From a bacterium (lineage in GTDB: Bacteria; Planctomycetota; SZUA-567), in contig QKCJ01000011.1 in the NCBI GenBank assembly GCA_003245715.1, positions 27,965 through 91,964 on the forward strand: a stretch of DNA of 64,000 nucleotides, given 5' to 3'. The notes under the pieces are model-generated. The model was not told the origin of the DNA. It saw only the letters and a program-made list of their open reading frames with translations, and did not search any database. The position numbers and the translations under genes are program-made. This document shows positions 8,915 through 18,061 of the stretch, piece by piece. Numbering within the stretch: the stretch's first letter is position 1; the number at the start of each line of letters is the position of its first letter.

Positions 8915-10207
8915 TTATGATTCCATGCGAACCTTGATTGCGTTGGCGTGGGCGGTCAGTCCTTCAAGTTCGGCCATCTTGATAATATGGCGGCCAGAGC
9001 GCTCAAGGCGTTCTTTGGTGTAACGGATAACCGAGATGTCCTTGACAAAATCATAAACCGACAGGCTGCTCATAAAGCGCGCCGCGCCTGCAGTCGGCAG
9101 GACGTGGTTGGTACCGGCAAAGTAATCACCGACCGGCTCGGATGAATATTCACCCATAAAGACAGCGCCTGCGTTGATTACTTCATTGAGCAGATCATCC
9201 TGATTTTCGGCGATGATCTCAAGATGCTCAGGCGCAATCAGGTTGGACGCGTCAATTGCTTCGTAGAGGTCTTTACAGAGATAAACCGCGCCGAAGTTCT
9301 CAATTGCTTTTACGATATTCTCGCTGCGTGAGAGCTGTTTGAGTTGTTTTTCAAGTTCGATCTTGATACCGGCAGCCAGATCACGGCTGTCAGTCAGAAC
9401 AACGCCGGACTCATGCCCGCTGCCATGCTCAAGCTGACTCATCAGGTCTGCTGCGATGTAGCGCGCCTTGGCGTTCTTGTCGGCAACGATGACAATTTCG
9501 CTCGGACCAGCCAGAGAGTCAATCCCGCACGCGCCGAAAACCAGACGCTTGGCCATGTTGACGTACGGCCCACCAGGACCGACAATTTTATTTACCGGTT
9601 TTACCGACTCAGTACCATAAGCCATCGCCGCAATAGCATGTGCGCCACCAATGCGGTAAACATTATCAATATCAAGCATCTTGGCAACAGTCAGGATATG
9701 CGGATCAATCTTGCCGTTCTTGTCAGGTGAAACAGTCGCGCAGATATGTTCAACCCCGGCGATTTGAGCCGGCACTGTACACATAATCATCGTGCTGAAG
9801 AGTGGTGCGCTACCGGCCGGGCAGTAAATGCCGGCGCTCTGCAGCGGGACGACACGTTTGGCAAGTTTGACTCCGTCGCCGTCCTCGTGCTGATAACTTG
9901 CGCGGCGCTGGTACTCATGGAAGCGGCGGATATTGACGCGCGCCAGCGTTACGCTTGTAAGAAACTCATCAGAGACCAGTTTCTGTGCTTCGGTGAATTC
10001 CTCAGGCTTGACCACAAGCTGATCCGGAGTAAGTTTGACCCCGTCAAAACGCTCGGAGAATTCGCATAACGCGTCATCTCCTTTATCACGCACCGCTGAA
10101 ATAATTTCCTCAACCCGCTCGCGAATTTCAGAGCTGTGGAAATCGCCACGCCGCAGGATGCGCTGAAATTTCTCATCATCAAGGGAGAAATCCAAAATAT
10201 CAATCAT
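8915..10207 (-). CDS. hisD: Histidinol dehydrogenase
   Basis: Catalyses the last two steps of histidine synthesis, L-histidinol to L-histidine with 2 NAD+, in the cytosol. The 430 residues match family length. Recognisable are GPGGPYVNMAKR, SLAGPSEIVIVAD, the zinc-ligand segment SQLEH and GTNHVLPTAGAARF. AAGGTG precedes the ATG. It lies 90 bp downstream of the NAD(P)HX epimerase gene on the same strand and may be co-transcribed with it. No other his genes are in the window, so the pathway is scattered. Confidence 0.96.
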   Translation of the reverse strand: MIDILDFSLDDEKFQRILRRGDFHSSEIRERVEEIISAVRDKGDDALCEFSERFDGVKLTPDQLVVKPEEFTEAQKLVSDEFLTSVTLARVNIRRFHEYQRRASYQHEDGDGVKLAKRVVPLQSAGIYCPAGSAPLFSTMIMCTVPAQIAGVEHICATVSPDKNGKIDPHILTVAKMLDIDNVYRIGGAHAIAAMAYGTESVKPVNKIVGPGGPYVNMAKRLVFGACGIDSLAGPSEIVIVADKNAKARYIAADLMSQLEHGSGHESGVVLTDSRDLAAGIKIELEKQLKQLSRSENIVKAIENFGAVYLCKDLYEAIDASNLIAPEHLEIIAENQDDLLNEVINAGAVFMGEYSSEPVGDYFAGTNHVLPTAGAARFMSSLSVYDFVKDISVIRYTKERLERSGRHIIKMAELEGLTAHANAIKVRMES

Positions 10208-10297
10208 TACTCAATCACCTTTTATGCTTAAGTCTTCTGCCGGTATGCTGCGAAAAAAGCCGCATCATTTCAACAGTATTAAAAACCCCATATAAAT

Positions 10298-11377
10298 CTA
10301 TATCAACTGAATCTTGAGAATCGGATCACCGATGTCGGCAACCACAATCTCGCCGCAAAGTTCCCTGCCATTATCCGTAAGCATGCCTTCCTTGACAGCG
10401 GCGAAAGTGACCGTCTTTTCCGCCTTGATTGCACAGCCGTGAATCTCACCGGTGTCAGCGTTAAGGCCGCTAGGCACATCAAGAGCCAGCACCGGAACAG
10501 GCGAAGCGTTGATCTTCTCAATAATCCTTGCATACTCACCCTCAATATCACGCGAGAGCCCGATACCGAAAAATCCATCAATAATCAGGCGTGAGGAGTG
10601 GAGGATATGCTCAAGTTCATGCTCGGAATAATGATGGATAAACTGCGGTTGCTGTTTGATAATCTCAAATTGTCTCTCAGCCGCGCCGGAATATTCCTGA
10701 GCCATCGGGATAACCCGCACAGGCAAACCCTTATCAAGTAAGCCGCGCGCAACAACAAAAGCGTCGCCACCGTTATTGCCCGGGCCGGCAAAGATTACAA
10801 TCTCGCCATTCTCGCCTGAATTTTTTGCCATGTTATAAGCAACCACCGCCGCACCGATACCGGCGTTTTCCATCATGCAGATTTCAGGATAGCCAAAATG
10901 CTCGACTGACTGTTTTTCAATCTCCCGCATTTTTGCAATTGAGACAACTTCACCCAGATCAGCTTCAAAGATCAGCGGGTTTTTATCAAGCGTCCAGTTA
11001 TCCCATTTATATTCATGTTCATATTTGAGGAAATTGACCGCTACCAGAAAATTCGAGGAGCCCAAAGTCGCAGTCATGTCCGTACCTGAGATTACGCAGG
11101 GGTAATCATCGGCGTCAACTTCATCGACGTTGAGCCGGGCCTGGAGTTTTTTGAGTATGCGCAGGTTGACAGAGAAAGGGTTATCGCCTTTGTCGCTGTC
11201 TTCAGTCAGGGTGACATTTACCGGAATCCGACGTTTCATCAGCATACGCGCCGCGACCAGTGATGCAGCCCCGGCCAGACACGGTGAAACACCAATCTCA
11301 ACAGCGTCAAAGAGCCGCAGAGCCATTGCCCTGCCGGTTCGTTCGGCAATCAGAATTTCAGGCAGAAGGAATTTCAT
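10298..11377 (-). CDS. nnrE: NAD(P)H-hydrate epimerase with an extra N-terminal domain
   Basis: Metabolite-repair enzyme that interconverts R and S forms of hydrated NAD(P)H. The C-terminal 220 residues are a YjeF_N domain: MREIEKQSVEHFG, then AGPGNNGGDAFVVARGL, DGFFGIGLSRD and LALDVPSGLNADTGE. The ADP-dependent dehydratase domain found in many fusions is absent. About 145 extra N-terminal residues (including AGAASLVAARMLMKRRIPVNV) look like a decayed second copy of the same fold; that is inference from spacing. Start choice is uncertain: the ATG at 11377 or a GTG at 11386, with GGAG nearby. Probably transcribed with hisD. Confidence 0.85.
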   Translation of the reverse strand: MKFLLPEILIAERTGRAMALRLFDAVEIGVSPCLAGAASLVAARMLMKRRIPVNVTLTEDSDKGDNPFSVNLRILKKLQARLNVDEVDADDYPCVISGTDMTATLGSSNFLVAVNFLKYEHEYKWDNWTLDKNPLIFEADLGEVVSIAKMREIEKQSVEHFGYPEICMMENAGIGAAVVAYNMAKNSGENGEIVIFAGPGNNGGDAFVVARGLLDKGLPVRVIPMAQEYSGAAERQFEIIKQQPQFIHHYSEHELEHILHSSRLIIDGFFGIGLSRDIEGEYARIIEKINASPVPVLALDVPSGLNADTGEIHGCAIKAEKTVTFAAVKEGMLTDNGRELCGEIVVADIGDPILKIQLI

Positions 11378-11654
11378 AATATCCACAGCTCCAGTAATAA
11401 AATATTTTTATTAGTTTACATAAGTATATGTCTATGACAAGTCAAATAACCTTTTATATCGGCAAAAATAGCGGTAAAAAGGGGGTTTTGCGCTTATGCG
11501 GCATGATAAAATTTGAGCTTGATGAATTTTATGTAAAAATATTGCGGGGACTTGCTTTTTGGCGCATTATGAGGAAAATAAATGTTAGAGGAAGAGTTTA
11601 TGCTTATCAGGCGCTCTTTCTTACGAAAAAAGTTATAGATACAGGAAATGAATG

Positions 11655-12008
11655 ATGTTACGCGATATGCTCAAGAGTAAGATTCACCGTGCAACAGTGA
11701 CGGAAGCTGACCTTAATTATGCAGGTTCGCTCTCATTGTGCCCTGAATTGCGTGAAGCGGCGGATCTTTTGGTGGGCGAAAAAATACTGGTTGTCAACAT
11801 TGACAACGGCCAGCGTTTTGAAACATACCTTATTGATGGCACAAAAGGCCAGGTCTGCCTCAATGGTGCGGCCGCGCGCCTTGGCCATGTCGGCGACAAG
11901 GTTATTATCATGAGCTTCTGCCGGATGGAAGATGAGATAGCCAGAAAGCATCAGCCGGTAATGGTTCTGGTAGACGAGAAGAACTGTATCAGAAGCGTCA
12001 GCAACTGA
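11655..12008 (+). CDS. panD: Aspartate 1-decarboxylase (pyruvoyl enzyme precursor)
   Basis: Makes beta-alanine from aspartate for pantothenate and CoA synthesis. The proenzyme self-cleaves between Gly24 and Ser25; both are present in YAGS (residues 22-25), and Lys9 and the early His11 match the family. The length of 117 residues is normal. Two adjacent ATGs (11652, 11655) compete. AGGAA spacing and the MLRDMLKSKIHRA match favour the second. It is monocistronic, ending at a strong terminator. Confidence 0.95.
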   Translation: MLRDMLKSKIHRATVTEADLNYAGSLSLCPELREAADLLVGEKILVVNIDNGQRFETYLIDGTKGQVCLNGAAARLGHVGDKVIIMSFCRMEDEIARKHQPVMVLVDEKNCIRSVSN

Positions 12009-12034
12009 AACAGGAAATTCGTAGAGATTACATG

Positions 12035-12070
12035 AATCCCCTGCTGTTTAAGCAGGGGATTTATATTTTT
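12035..12070 (+). terminator. Terminator of panD
   Basis: Perfect 11-bp stem AATCCCCTGCT / AGCAGGGGATT with loop GTTTA, then a T-rich stretch. Confidence 0.92.
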
Positions 12071-12097
12071 ATTTAAAACATAATGAGACGTGGATAT

Positions 12098-12535
12098 TCA
12101 CCGCGTCAGTAGGATACTTCCTCCCACAATCATCAGGGTTGCGATAATTGTTTTAGGGATATTCACCTGCTGCCATTCGGCAAAGATAAACAGGCTCAGT
12201 AGCACTACTATTAAAGTATTGGCGTTATAAAGCGGCGCGAGCTTGGCCAGCGGCACCTCATAATTACGGAGTGTATAGGAAATAAAACCGACCCCGCTCA
12301 CCCATAAAAATCCGGCGCCAAGGCTGAAAGCACCGCCGCGCCAGGTAAACGCCCGGTCACCGGTGATAAGAATAATCGCCGCGCAGACCGCCGAGATAGT
12401 CAACCCGACAATCAGCATAAAGTAAAAACCGCTGATTCCGCTTTTAGCTGAGTATTTCTGAAAAATATTAAACCACGCCAGAAACAGTGCCGGCAGAACC
12501 CCGCCAAGAAGAATCCCAATTGTTTGTGTACTCAT
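12098..12535 (-). CDS. Small EamA/DMT-type membrane transporter-like protein
   Basis: A 145-residue, very hydrophobic protein with about five membrane helices. The last helix (TLMIVGGSILL) and the segment PLAKLAPLYNANTLIVVLLSLFIFAEW resemble one half of a drug/metabolite (EamA) transporter, which suggests it works as a dimer, as small half-size members do. AAAGGAT stands before the ATG. The substrate is unknown. Convergent with panD. Confidence 0.7.
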   Translation of the reverse strand: MSTQTIGILLGGVLPALFLAWFNIFQKYSAKSGISGFYFMLIVGLTISAVCAAIILITGDRAFTWRGGAFSLGAGFLWVSGVGFISYTLRNYEVPLAKLAPLYNANTLIVVLLSLFIFAEWQQVNIPKTIIATLMIVGGSILLTR

Positions 12536-12633
12536 TTATAATCCTTTAATTGCCAGCTATAGGGCAGGCATATACTTTATACCGTTTAAAACTGGAAAAT
12601 AATTTACCAGAGATTCTGCGATAAACAAATTAA

Positions 12634-12664
12634 AAATGCAGCCCCTCAAAAAAGGACTGCATTT
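12634..12664 (-). terminator. Terminator of hldD
   Basis: Stem AAATGCAG / CTGCATTT with further inner pairing. On the minus strand a T-run follows, 26 bp past the hldD stop. Confidence 0.8.
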
Positions 12665-12689
12665 GTTGACATAATCTTTTACCGGGAAA

Positions 12690-13631
12690 TTAAATTCCCC
12701 AGGTGTCGCGGCACTTTTCAATACCTTCCTCAAGTGTGAGAAATTCAGCACTGTAACCTGCCGCGCGGAGCTTGGTCAGGTCAGCTTCGGTAAAGCTCTG
12801 GTACTTGCCGATAAGCTTTTCCGGGAAGGGGATGTACTCGATGCTTCCCTTGCCGATCTTGCCGATCATAGTATTGGCAACATCGTTGAATGACCGCGCC
12901 TTGCCGGTTCCAACATTGAAAATCCCCTGAACGTTATCCTGCTCCGCGAAGAAAAGGTTGACCTTGGCAACATCAAGAACACAGACAAAGTCACGCAGCT
13001 GGCCGCCATTTTCGTAGCCGTCAATTCCTTCAAAGAGTTTTACTACGCCATTTTCGCGCAGCATCTTGCCGATCTGAAAGACCATCGAAGCCATCCGCTC
13101 CTTCTCAGCCTCGCGCGGGCCGTAAACATTGAAATAACGCAGGCCGACGACAGTATTCCTGGCTTTATGAATATTGTGGCGAACAAACTGGTCAAAAGCC
13201 AGCTTGGAGTAAGCATACATATTGACCGGGCGCTCATATTCAGGCTCTTCAATTGATACAATTCCAGTGCCGTATACAGAAGCGCTGCTGGCATAAACCA
13301 GCGGCACGCCGGTCTCGCAGGCGTATTCAAAGACAATTTTGGAATAGGTGAAATTGCGGTCCATCATGTAACGGCCGTCATTTTCCATGGTATCTGCGCA
13401 AGCTCCGTTATGCAATATGGCCTGGAGATTTTCGATCTCAAAGCGGTGTACGCATAATTCGGCAAACTCGTCGATATCCATATAATCAGCGATAATGCAG
13501 TCAGAGAGATTGCGGTATTTATCGCCTTTGGTGAAGTCGTCAACGGCCAAAATTTCAGTCACGCCGCGATTATTCAGTTCTTTAATAATGTTACTGCCGA
13601 CAAATCCGGCCGCTCCGGTTACTACATACAT
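12690..13631 (-). CDS. hldD: ADP-L-glycero-D-manno-heptose 6-epimerase
   Basis: Short-chain dehydrogenase-type epimerase making ADP-L,D-heptose for the LPS inner core. The 313 residues match family length. The NAD(P)-binding GAAGFVGSNI motif is at the extreme N-terminus, and the YAYSKLAFDQ segment carries the catalytic Tyr and Lys. YASSASVYG, RYFNVYGPRE and GQLRDFVCVLDV are typical of HldD rather than UDP-glucose epimerases. The ATG at 13631 is preferred over the longer frame because the dinucleotide fold begins there and AAGGAAA precedes it. It supports a diderm cell envelope with heptose-containing LPS. Confidence 0.9.
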   Translation of the reverse strand: MYVVTGAAGFVGSNIIKELNNRGVTEILAVDDFTKGDKYRNLSDCIIADYMDIDEFAELCVHRFEIENLQAILHNGACADTMENDGRYMMDRNFTYSKIVFEYACETGVPLVYASSASVYGTGIVSIEEPEYERPVNMYAYSKLAFDQFVRHNIHKARNTVVGLRYFNVYGPREAEKERMASMVFQIGKMLRENGVVKLFEGIDGYENGGQLRDFVCVLDVAKVNLFFAEQDNVQGIFNVGTGKARSFNDVANTMIGKIGKGSIEYIPFPEKLIGKYQSFTEADLTKLRAAGYSAEFLTLEEGIEKCRDTWGI

Positions 13632-13908
13632 ATTATTTTCCTTAATTTTGCTGTCAGATGCAAATAAGCTGAAACAGCAGGATAAATCAGATAAATTAAA
13701 AAGTATCACAACTATTTTATGCCGTAAATTATAGCATTAAAATCTAAAATACACTTATAAAATCATAGATTTTGCGTACATTTAATGCGGATTATGCAAA
13801 TCAATAAAATACCTGAAAATTTTATTGAAAGCAGTAATAAAAATAAAAACAGTACAACAATATAATACAGTAATTTATAATATTAAAGTTCAAATCACAA
13901 TTTTAAAA

Positions 13909-14889
13909 TTACATCCTTGCCGCAGCATTCACAGTATTACGCAGCAGAAAGGCGTTGGTAACCGGTCCCGAGCCGCCTTTGGGGCTGGTGATGTGTCCGG
14001 CAATCTCTTTAGCGGCTTCAAAATCAACGTCACCGGCGTACTGCATGGCAACTTTACCTTTGTCATTGAGTACAGGCTCGCCATTCTCATCAAGCGCCTT
14101 TGGAATATGGTTTACCCCGACATCGACGATGATTGCGCCGGGCTTGACCATATCGGCCTTGACCAGCGGGGTCAGGTCGCAGGGCGCGGGTTTTTCGCCT
14201 TTGCCGGCTTTATAATTATCGAGGGCGCGTTTGTAGCGGCTCCAGATAACAGCGGCTGCGCCGGTTGCGGCGATAATGACATCAGCCTCACGGCAGAGCG
14301 CGGCAACGTCTGAGCGGCTGTGTCCGATCATGACTGAGGCGTTGAGGTTTAAGAGCAGCAGCGCAGCGGGTTTGCCGACGATTGCGCTCCGGCCAAGAAC
14401 CAGAGCTTTTGCACCGTTGAGGTCGGGTCTGATCCGTTTAACCAGTTCGACTGCGCCGATAGCGGTGCAGGGTGCGGGGTCGGAGTTACCGGTTGCCAGC
14501 AGTGCGCCGAGGTTCTGCGGATGCACGCCTTCGGCGTCTTTTTCCGGGGCAATGGCGTTTACCAGCTTGAGGTAGTCACAGCCTGAAGGCAGCGGCAGGT
14601 GCAGGAGGATTGCCGATACTGAGGGGTCGTTATTAAGCTCGTTGATAACCTTGATGATCTCAGCTTCACTAGCGTCGGCACCGGGTTCTTTGAGGGTATA
14701 GCGAACGCCATGCTCCTCACAGTGTCCGGCCTGGGCTTTGGCGTACCAGCCGCTTCCGGCGTCATTATTGGCACGGATAGCTGCGAGGTGTGGTTGTTTT
14801 CCGGCAGCGGTCAGTTCTGCAATTTTAGGTTTAAGTTCGTTGAGCATCTCAGCGGCAACAGCGTTACCGTCAATCAGTTCAGCAGCCAT
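13909..14889 (-). CDS. folD: FolD-family methylenetetrahydrofolate dehydrogenase with altered cyclohydrolase residues
   Basis: One-carbon enzyme of the FolD family, 326 residues. The NADP-binding region (VLGRSAIVGKPAALLLL) and the C-terminal GGSGPVTNAFLLRNT block are clear. The active site is unusual: Tyr49 is kept, but the position of the usual catalytic Lys (human Lys56) is Gln53, the usual Gln of QLPLP (human Gln100) is His97, and the Asp of KDVDG (human Asp125) is Glu120. An insertion of about 30 residues near 230 and TSPKGGSGP in place of TPVPGGVGP add to the divergence. It may keep only the dehydrogenase step. GGAGAAAATA precedes the ATG. No cyclohydrolase gene is seen nearby. Confidence 0.85.
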   Translation of the reverse strand: MAAELIDGNAVAAEMLNELKPKIAELTAAGKQPHLAAIRANNDAGSGWYAKAQAGHCEEHGVRYTLKEPGADASEAEIIKVINELNNDPSVSAILLHLPLPSGCDYLKLVNAIAPEKDAEGVHPQNLGALLATGNSDPAPCTAIGAVELVKRIRPDLNGAKALVLGRSAIVGKPAALLLLNLNASVMIGHSRSDVAALCREADVIIAATGAAAVIWSRYKRALDNYKAGKGEKPAPCDLTPLVKADMVKPGAIIVDVGVNHIPKALDENGEPVLNDKGKVAMQYAGDVDFEAAKEIAGHITSPKGGSGPVTNAFLLRNTVNAAARM

Positions 14890-15226
14890 TATTTTCTCCA
14901 AAAAGTCTAAGTAAAAGATAATCTGAATAGCTAATATCATATGGTTAAGTGCGGCAGATGGCAAGAGTTTGCCAACGAAGCAGCAGACTTTTAGGAGGAT
15001 AGAGTCAATATGGGAGCTAGCGGGTGTAAAATTATAAAACAGATAATCTTACATGGTCATAAATTATTTGCAAACAGTCTAAAAAGCTTGCTGCTTCTGT
15101 GTAAAGAAGGTTGCCAAAAAGGGCATTAGCTATATAATGTAAAAGAAATTATGTTTTTATTATTCTGATACTCTCAAGAAATTGCCGCCTGAGCTTTTGG
15201 CTGGGGGTGGTGTAGGGAATTAATTT
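14890..15226. other. Divergent folD-gatB intergenic region
   Basis: No convincing gene. It holds the gatB promoter at 15111-15138; the rest is AT-rich with no strong repeat or hairpin. Confidence 0.5.
15111..15138 (+). promoter_or_regulatory. gatB: Sigma70-like promoter of gatB
   Basis: TTGCCA (15111-15116), a 16-bp spacer and a perfect TATAAT (15133-15138), 89 bp before the start codon. Confidence 0.65.
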
Positions 15227-16702
15227 ATGGATTACGAGTGCGTTATCGGGCTGGAGGTTCACGTCCAGCTGCTTACTGAAACCAAGATGTTCTGCTCCTG
15301 CCGCAACAAGTTCAGCCATGAGCCTAATACCAATGTTTGCCCGGTATGTCTGGGTCAGCCCGGCAGTCTGCCGGTAATTAACAGGCACGCTTTTGAGCTT
15401 GGTATCAAGGGCGGTCTGGCTATTAACTGTGAGATTCCGCAGTTTACAAAATTTGACCGCAAGCATTATTACTACCCTGACTTGCCCAAAAACATTCAGA
15501 TCAGTCAGTATGATATGCCGGTGAGTGTCAACGGCTGGATTGATATTGAGGTTGAGGGCGAAAAAAAACGTATTGGTGTAACCCGTGGCCACCTTGAGGA
15601 AGACGCGGGCAAGCTTATTCATTCAGGTAATGTTTCTAATGTCGACCTGAACCGTACGGGAACGCCTCTGCTTGAGATTGTTTCTGAGCCTGATATCCGC
15701 AGCCCTCAGGAGGCGAAGGCGTATCTTGAGAATCTCAAACTTATCATGCAGTACGCAAATATCTCTGACTGTAACATGGAAGAAGGGTCTTTGCGGTGTG
15801 ACGCGAATATTTCAGTCCGCCCGGTCGGCCAGGAAAAATTCGGCGTCAAGAATGAGATCAAGAATATGAACTCTTTCCGCGGAGTTGAGAACGCGCTTGA
15901 GCTGGTTCATTCAGAGCTGCTGCGCCAGACCAGAGCCGGTGAGGAGATCAAACAGGTTACCTGGGGTTATAACCTTGATAACCAGAGTATTTTTGTGATG
16001 CGTATTAAAGAAGATGCCAACGATTATCGCTACTTCCCCGAGCCTGATTTGCCGACTATCGAGGTCAGCCGCGAGTGGGTTGAAGAGATCCGCGCGACTT
16101 TGCCGGAGTTGCCGGCGGTTCGTCGTGCGCGTTTTGTCTCGGAGTTGCAGCTCTCGGATTATGAAGCGGATCTGCTTACTGGTGATAAAGACCTTTCGGA
16201 TTATTTTGAGTCAGTGCAGAAAGCTTGCGGCGATTGTAAGCAGGCGGCGAACTGGGTTATTAATGACGTTATGCGTGAGGTCAATGACAAGGGTATCAGC
16301 CTTACTGAATTTCCGGTTAGTGCAGAGGCGTTGTCTGAACTTATCAGCCTGACTGGTTCACGTAAAATCAATATTCCGACGGCGCGTAAAATTTTCTCGG
16401 CAATCATTGAGGGTGAGAAGCGGATGCCGGCGGTGATTGTTGAAGAGGACGGGCTCGCGCAGGTATCAGACACCGGCAAGATCAAAGAGATTCTTGAAGC
16501 GGCGGTGGCCGGAAATGAAAAAGCGGCAGAAGAAGTTCGCAGCGGCAAGCCTCAGGCGGCGATGTTCTTCGTCGGCAAGATCATGCAGGAGATGAAGGGC
16601 CAGGCAGACCCGCAGGCCATCGGCGGAGTGATTGCCGAGTTCTTCGGTATTGATCCCGAGCTTCTGCAGCAGAAGAAAAAGAAGAAGAAAAAAGAAGATT
16701 AG
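15227..16702 (+). CDS. gatB: Asp-tRNA(Asn)/Glu-tRNA(Gln) amidotransferase subunit B
   Basis: tRNA-binding kinase subunit of the GatCAB complex, which converts mischarged Glu-tRNA(Gln) or Asp-tRNA(Asn) in the cytosol. It has 491 residues. The N-terminal catalytic cradle shows IGLEVHVQLLTETKMFCSC with CPVCLGQPGSLP (zinc-ligand cysteines) and DLPKNIQISQYDMP. The C-terminal YqeY-like tail domain ends in an unusual lysine run encoded by AAG/AAA. gatA and gatC are not in the window. The start at 15227 matches the family's N-terminus. Confidence 0.97.
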   Translation: MDYECVIGLEVHVQLLTETKMFCSCRNKFSHEPNTNVCPVCLGQPGSLPVINRHAFELGIKGGLAINCEIPQFTKFDRKHYYYPDLPKNIQISQYDMPVSVNGWIDIEVEGEKKRIGVTRGHLEEDAGKLIHSGNVSNVDLNRTGTPLLEIVSEPDIRSPQEAKAYLENLKLIMQYANISDCNMEEGSLRCDANISVRPVGQEKFGVKNEIKNMNSFRGVENALELVHSELLRQTRAGEEIKQVTWGYNLDNQSIFVMRIKEDANDYRYFPEPDLPTIEVSREWVEEIRATLPELPAVRRARFVSELQLSDYEADLLTGDKDLSDYFESVQKACGDCKQAANWVINDVMREVNDKGISLTEFPVSAEALSELISLTGSRKINIPTARKIFSAIIEGEKRMPAVIVEEDGLAQVSDTGKIKEILEAAVAGNEKAAEEVRSGKPQAAMFFVGKIMQEMKGQADPQAIGGVIAEFFGIDPELLQQKKKKKKKED

Positions 16703-16783
16703 CCGCGGATTTGCCGTTTGTCAGTACAGTGTTTTAAATTAAGCATGGTTCATACTGGATGAAACAGAATTTGAGGAGAACGA

Positions 16784-18061
16784 ATGAAAAGTAAAATTCT
16801 ACAAGTACTTCTCGTTTATGCGCTGATTTGTGTTGCGTGGTTGTTTTCAGAAAGTAGCCTGCAGGCTGGTGAGGATGCGCCGTTATCGCCGGTTTCTGCA
16901 CAGGCCCAGCCTGAGTCGGTTGCAAAAACGGTCGCGGTTAAAGACCTTCCCGGTGCGGTGCAACTGACAGCCATAGCAGTGCCACCCGAGCTTCTGGCGG
17001 CTGGTATTGGTGCAGTCGGTGGACAGATATTTCCTCCCGCTTCACAATTTGAGGGAAAGATGCCACTACCCGAGGAGCAACTTATTGAGCGGCTTACCGG
17101 TGTTTTCATGGCTGACCCGCAGATTGTTTTTGTACTTTTCAAGAGCGCTCCGCTTGTCCTTGAACATGACCGGATGATAATTGACACCAACGGTAACGGT
17201 CTGCTTGATGATGAGAAGGTTATCGAATTGCCGGCGGGTTTTTCAGGCAGTGCCGGTAAGAAAATCAAATTAATGGTGATGGGTGTGCCGAGTGATTATG
17301 TTTTTCGTCGTGAGGGTAATCAGACTCAGCTTGTTATGCCTTCAATTTTTGGAGGAGAGGTTGCGTTTGAGGGAGCCGGGACAAAGTTAGCTGCTTTTAG
17401 TGCCAATAACGATTTCACTAACCGCAGCACGATAATCTTTCTGGATAAAAACCATAATGGTAAATTTGACATTACCGGTGATCCTTTTACGCGTGAATAT
17501 TTTTTCCTGTCCAGGCAGTTGTCAGTCGGCAGCGATTTTTATGATTTTAAAATTTCGCCTGACGGTACCAGTGTGCTCTTTAAAAAATATCAGGGGCCGG
17601 ACGGGACATTATCAGTAAAACTTCCTGAGGGTGGTGCGGCTAAGGCTTCGTATTACTTTTTCGAGTTGTTGCCTGAGAACGGCTCAAGCCCGGACATAAA
17701 ATTTGTCTATACCAAAAACCTGCCGCTGAAAATCCCTGACGGAACCTACTCGCTTATCGGCGCCGGTGTAATGGCTGGCGAAATTGGTAAATTAAGTGAA
17801 CTGGTTACTTATGCCAATGATGATTTTACAATCAAAGGCGGGAATAAAATCTTTGACGTTTCAAAAGTCAGCCTGAAAATTCTGGTAGGCCAATCGTCTG
17901 ATGGGAATGTTCTCAAGATCGGGCAGAAGACGAGTGGTGAAGGTTCAACGGTTATTCATCATGTCGGTGATCTTGATCCGAATTTGGGGCCGGCGGTTAT
18001 AATCTCCAACGCGCAGAAGCCTGCGGAGGTGATAGTCAAATCCAATCTGGAATATGGTTGA
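16784..18061 (+). CDS. Secreted protein with EF-hand-like loops, frame continues past an in-frame TGA
   Basis: Exported protein of unknown function, 425 residues to the TGA at 18059-18061. A Sec signal peptide (residues 1-28, hydrophobic core LLVYALICVAWLF, cut after LQA) is followed by a beta-rich body. Two calcium-loop-like motifs, DTNGNGLLDD and DKNHNGKFD, recall dockerin/EF-hand loops. GAGGAG precedes the ATG. After the TGA the same frame stays open for 78 more codons with protein-like composition, so the natural product may be about 504 residues. Readthrough, selenocysteine insertion, or a single nonsense mutation could each explain this. The next gene begins 57 bp after the second stop. 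Confidence 0.75.
   Translation: MKSKILQVLLVYALICVAWLFSESSLQAGEDAPLSPVSAQAQPESVAKTVAVKDLPGAVQLTAIAVPPELLAAGIGAVGGQIFPPASQFEGKMPLPEEQLIERLTGVFMADPQIVFVLFKSAPLVLEHDRMIIDTNGNGLLDDEKVIELPAGFSGSAGKKIKLMVMGVPSDYVFRREGNQTQLVMPSIFGGEVAFEGAGTKLAAFSANNDFTNRSTIIFLDKNHNGKFDITGDPFTREYFFLSRQLSVGSDFYDFKISPDGTSVLFKKYQGPDGTLSVKLPEGGAAKASYYFFELLPENGSSPDIKFVYTKNLPLKIPDGTYSLIGAGVMAGEIGKLSELVTYANDDFTIKGGNKIFDVSKVSLKILVGQSSDGNVLKIGQKTSGEGSTVIHHVGDLDPNLGPAVIISNAQKPAEVIVKSNLEYG

Noticed and set aside
11428..11655. 75-codon frame upstream of panD
   Set aside because: No ribosome-binding site or coding character, and it overlaps the panD start. Probably panD leader DNA.
15149..15622. 157-codon minus-strand frame
   Set aside because: Antisense shadow of gatB.
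18059..18061. Genetic code reassignment (TGA as Trp or Gly)
   Set aside because: Other genes here end at TGA without readthrough, and no other long gene has an in-frame TGA.
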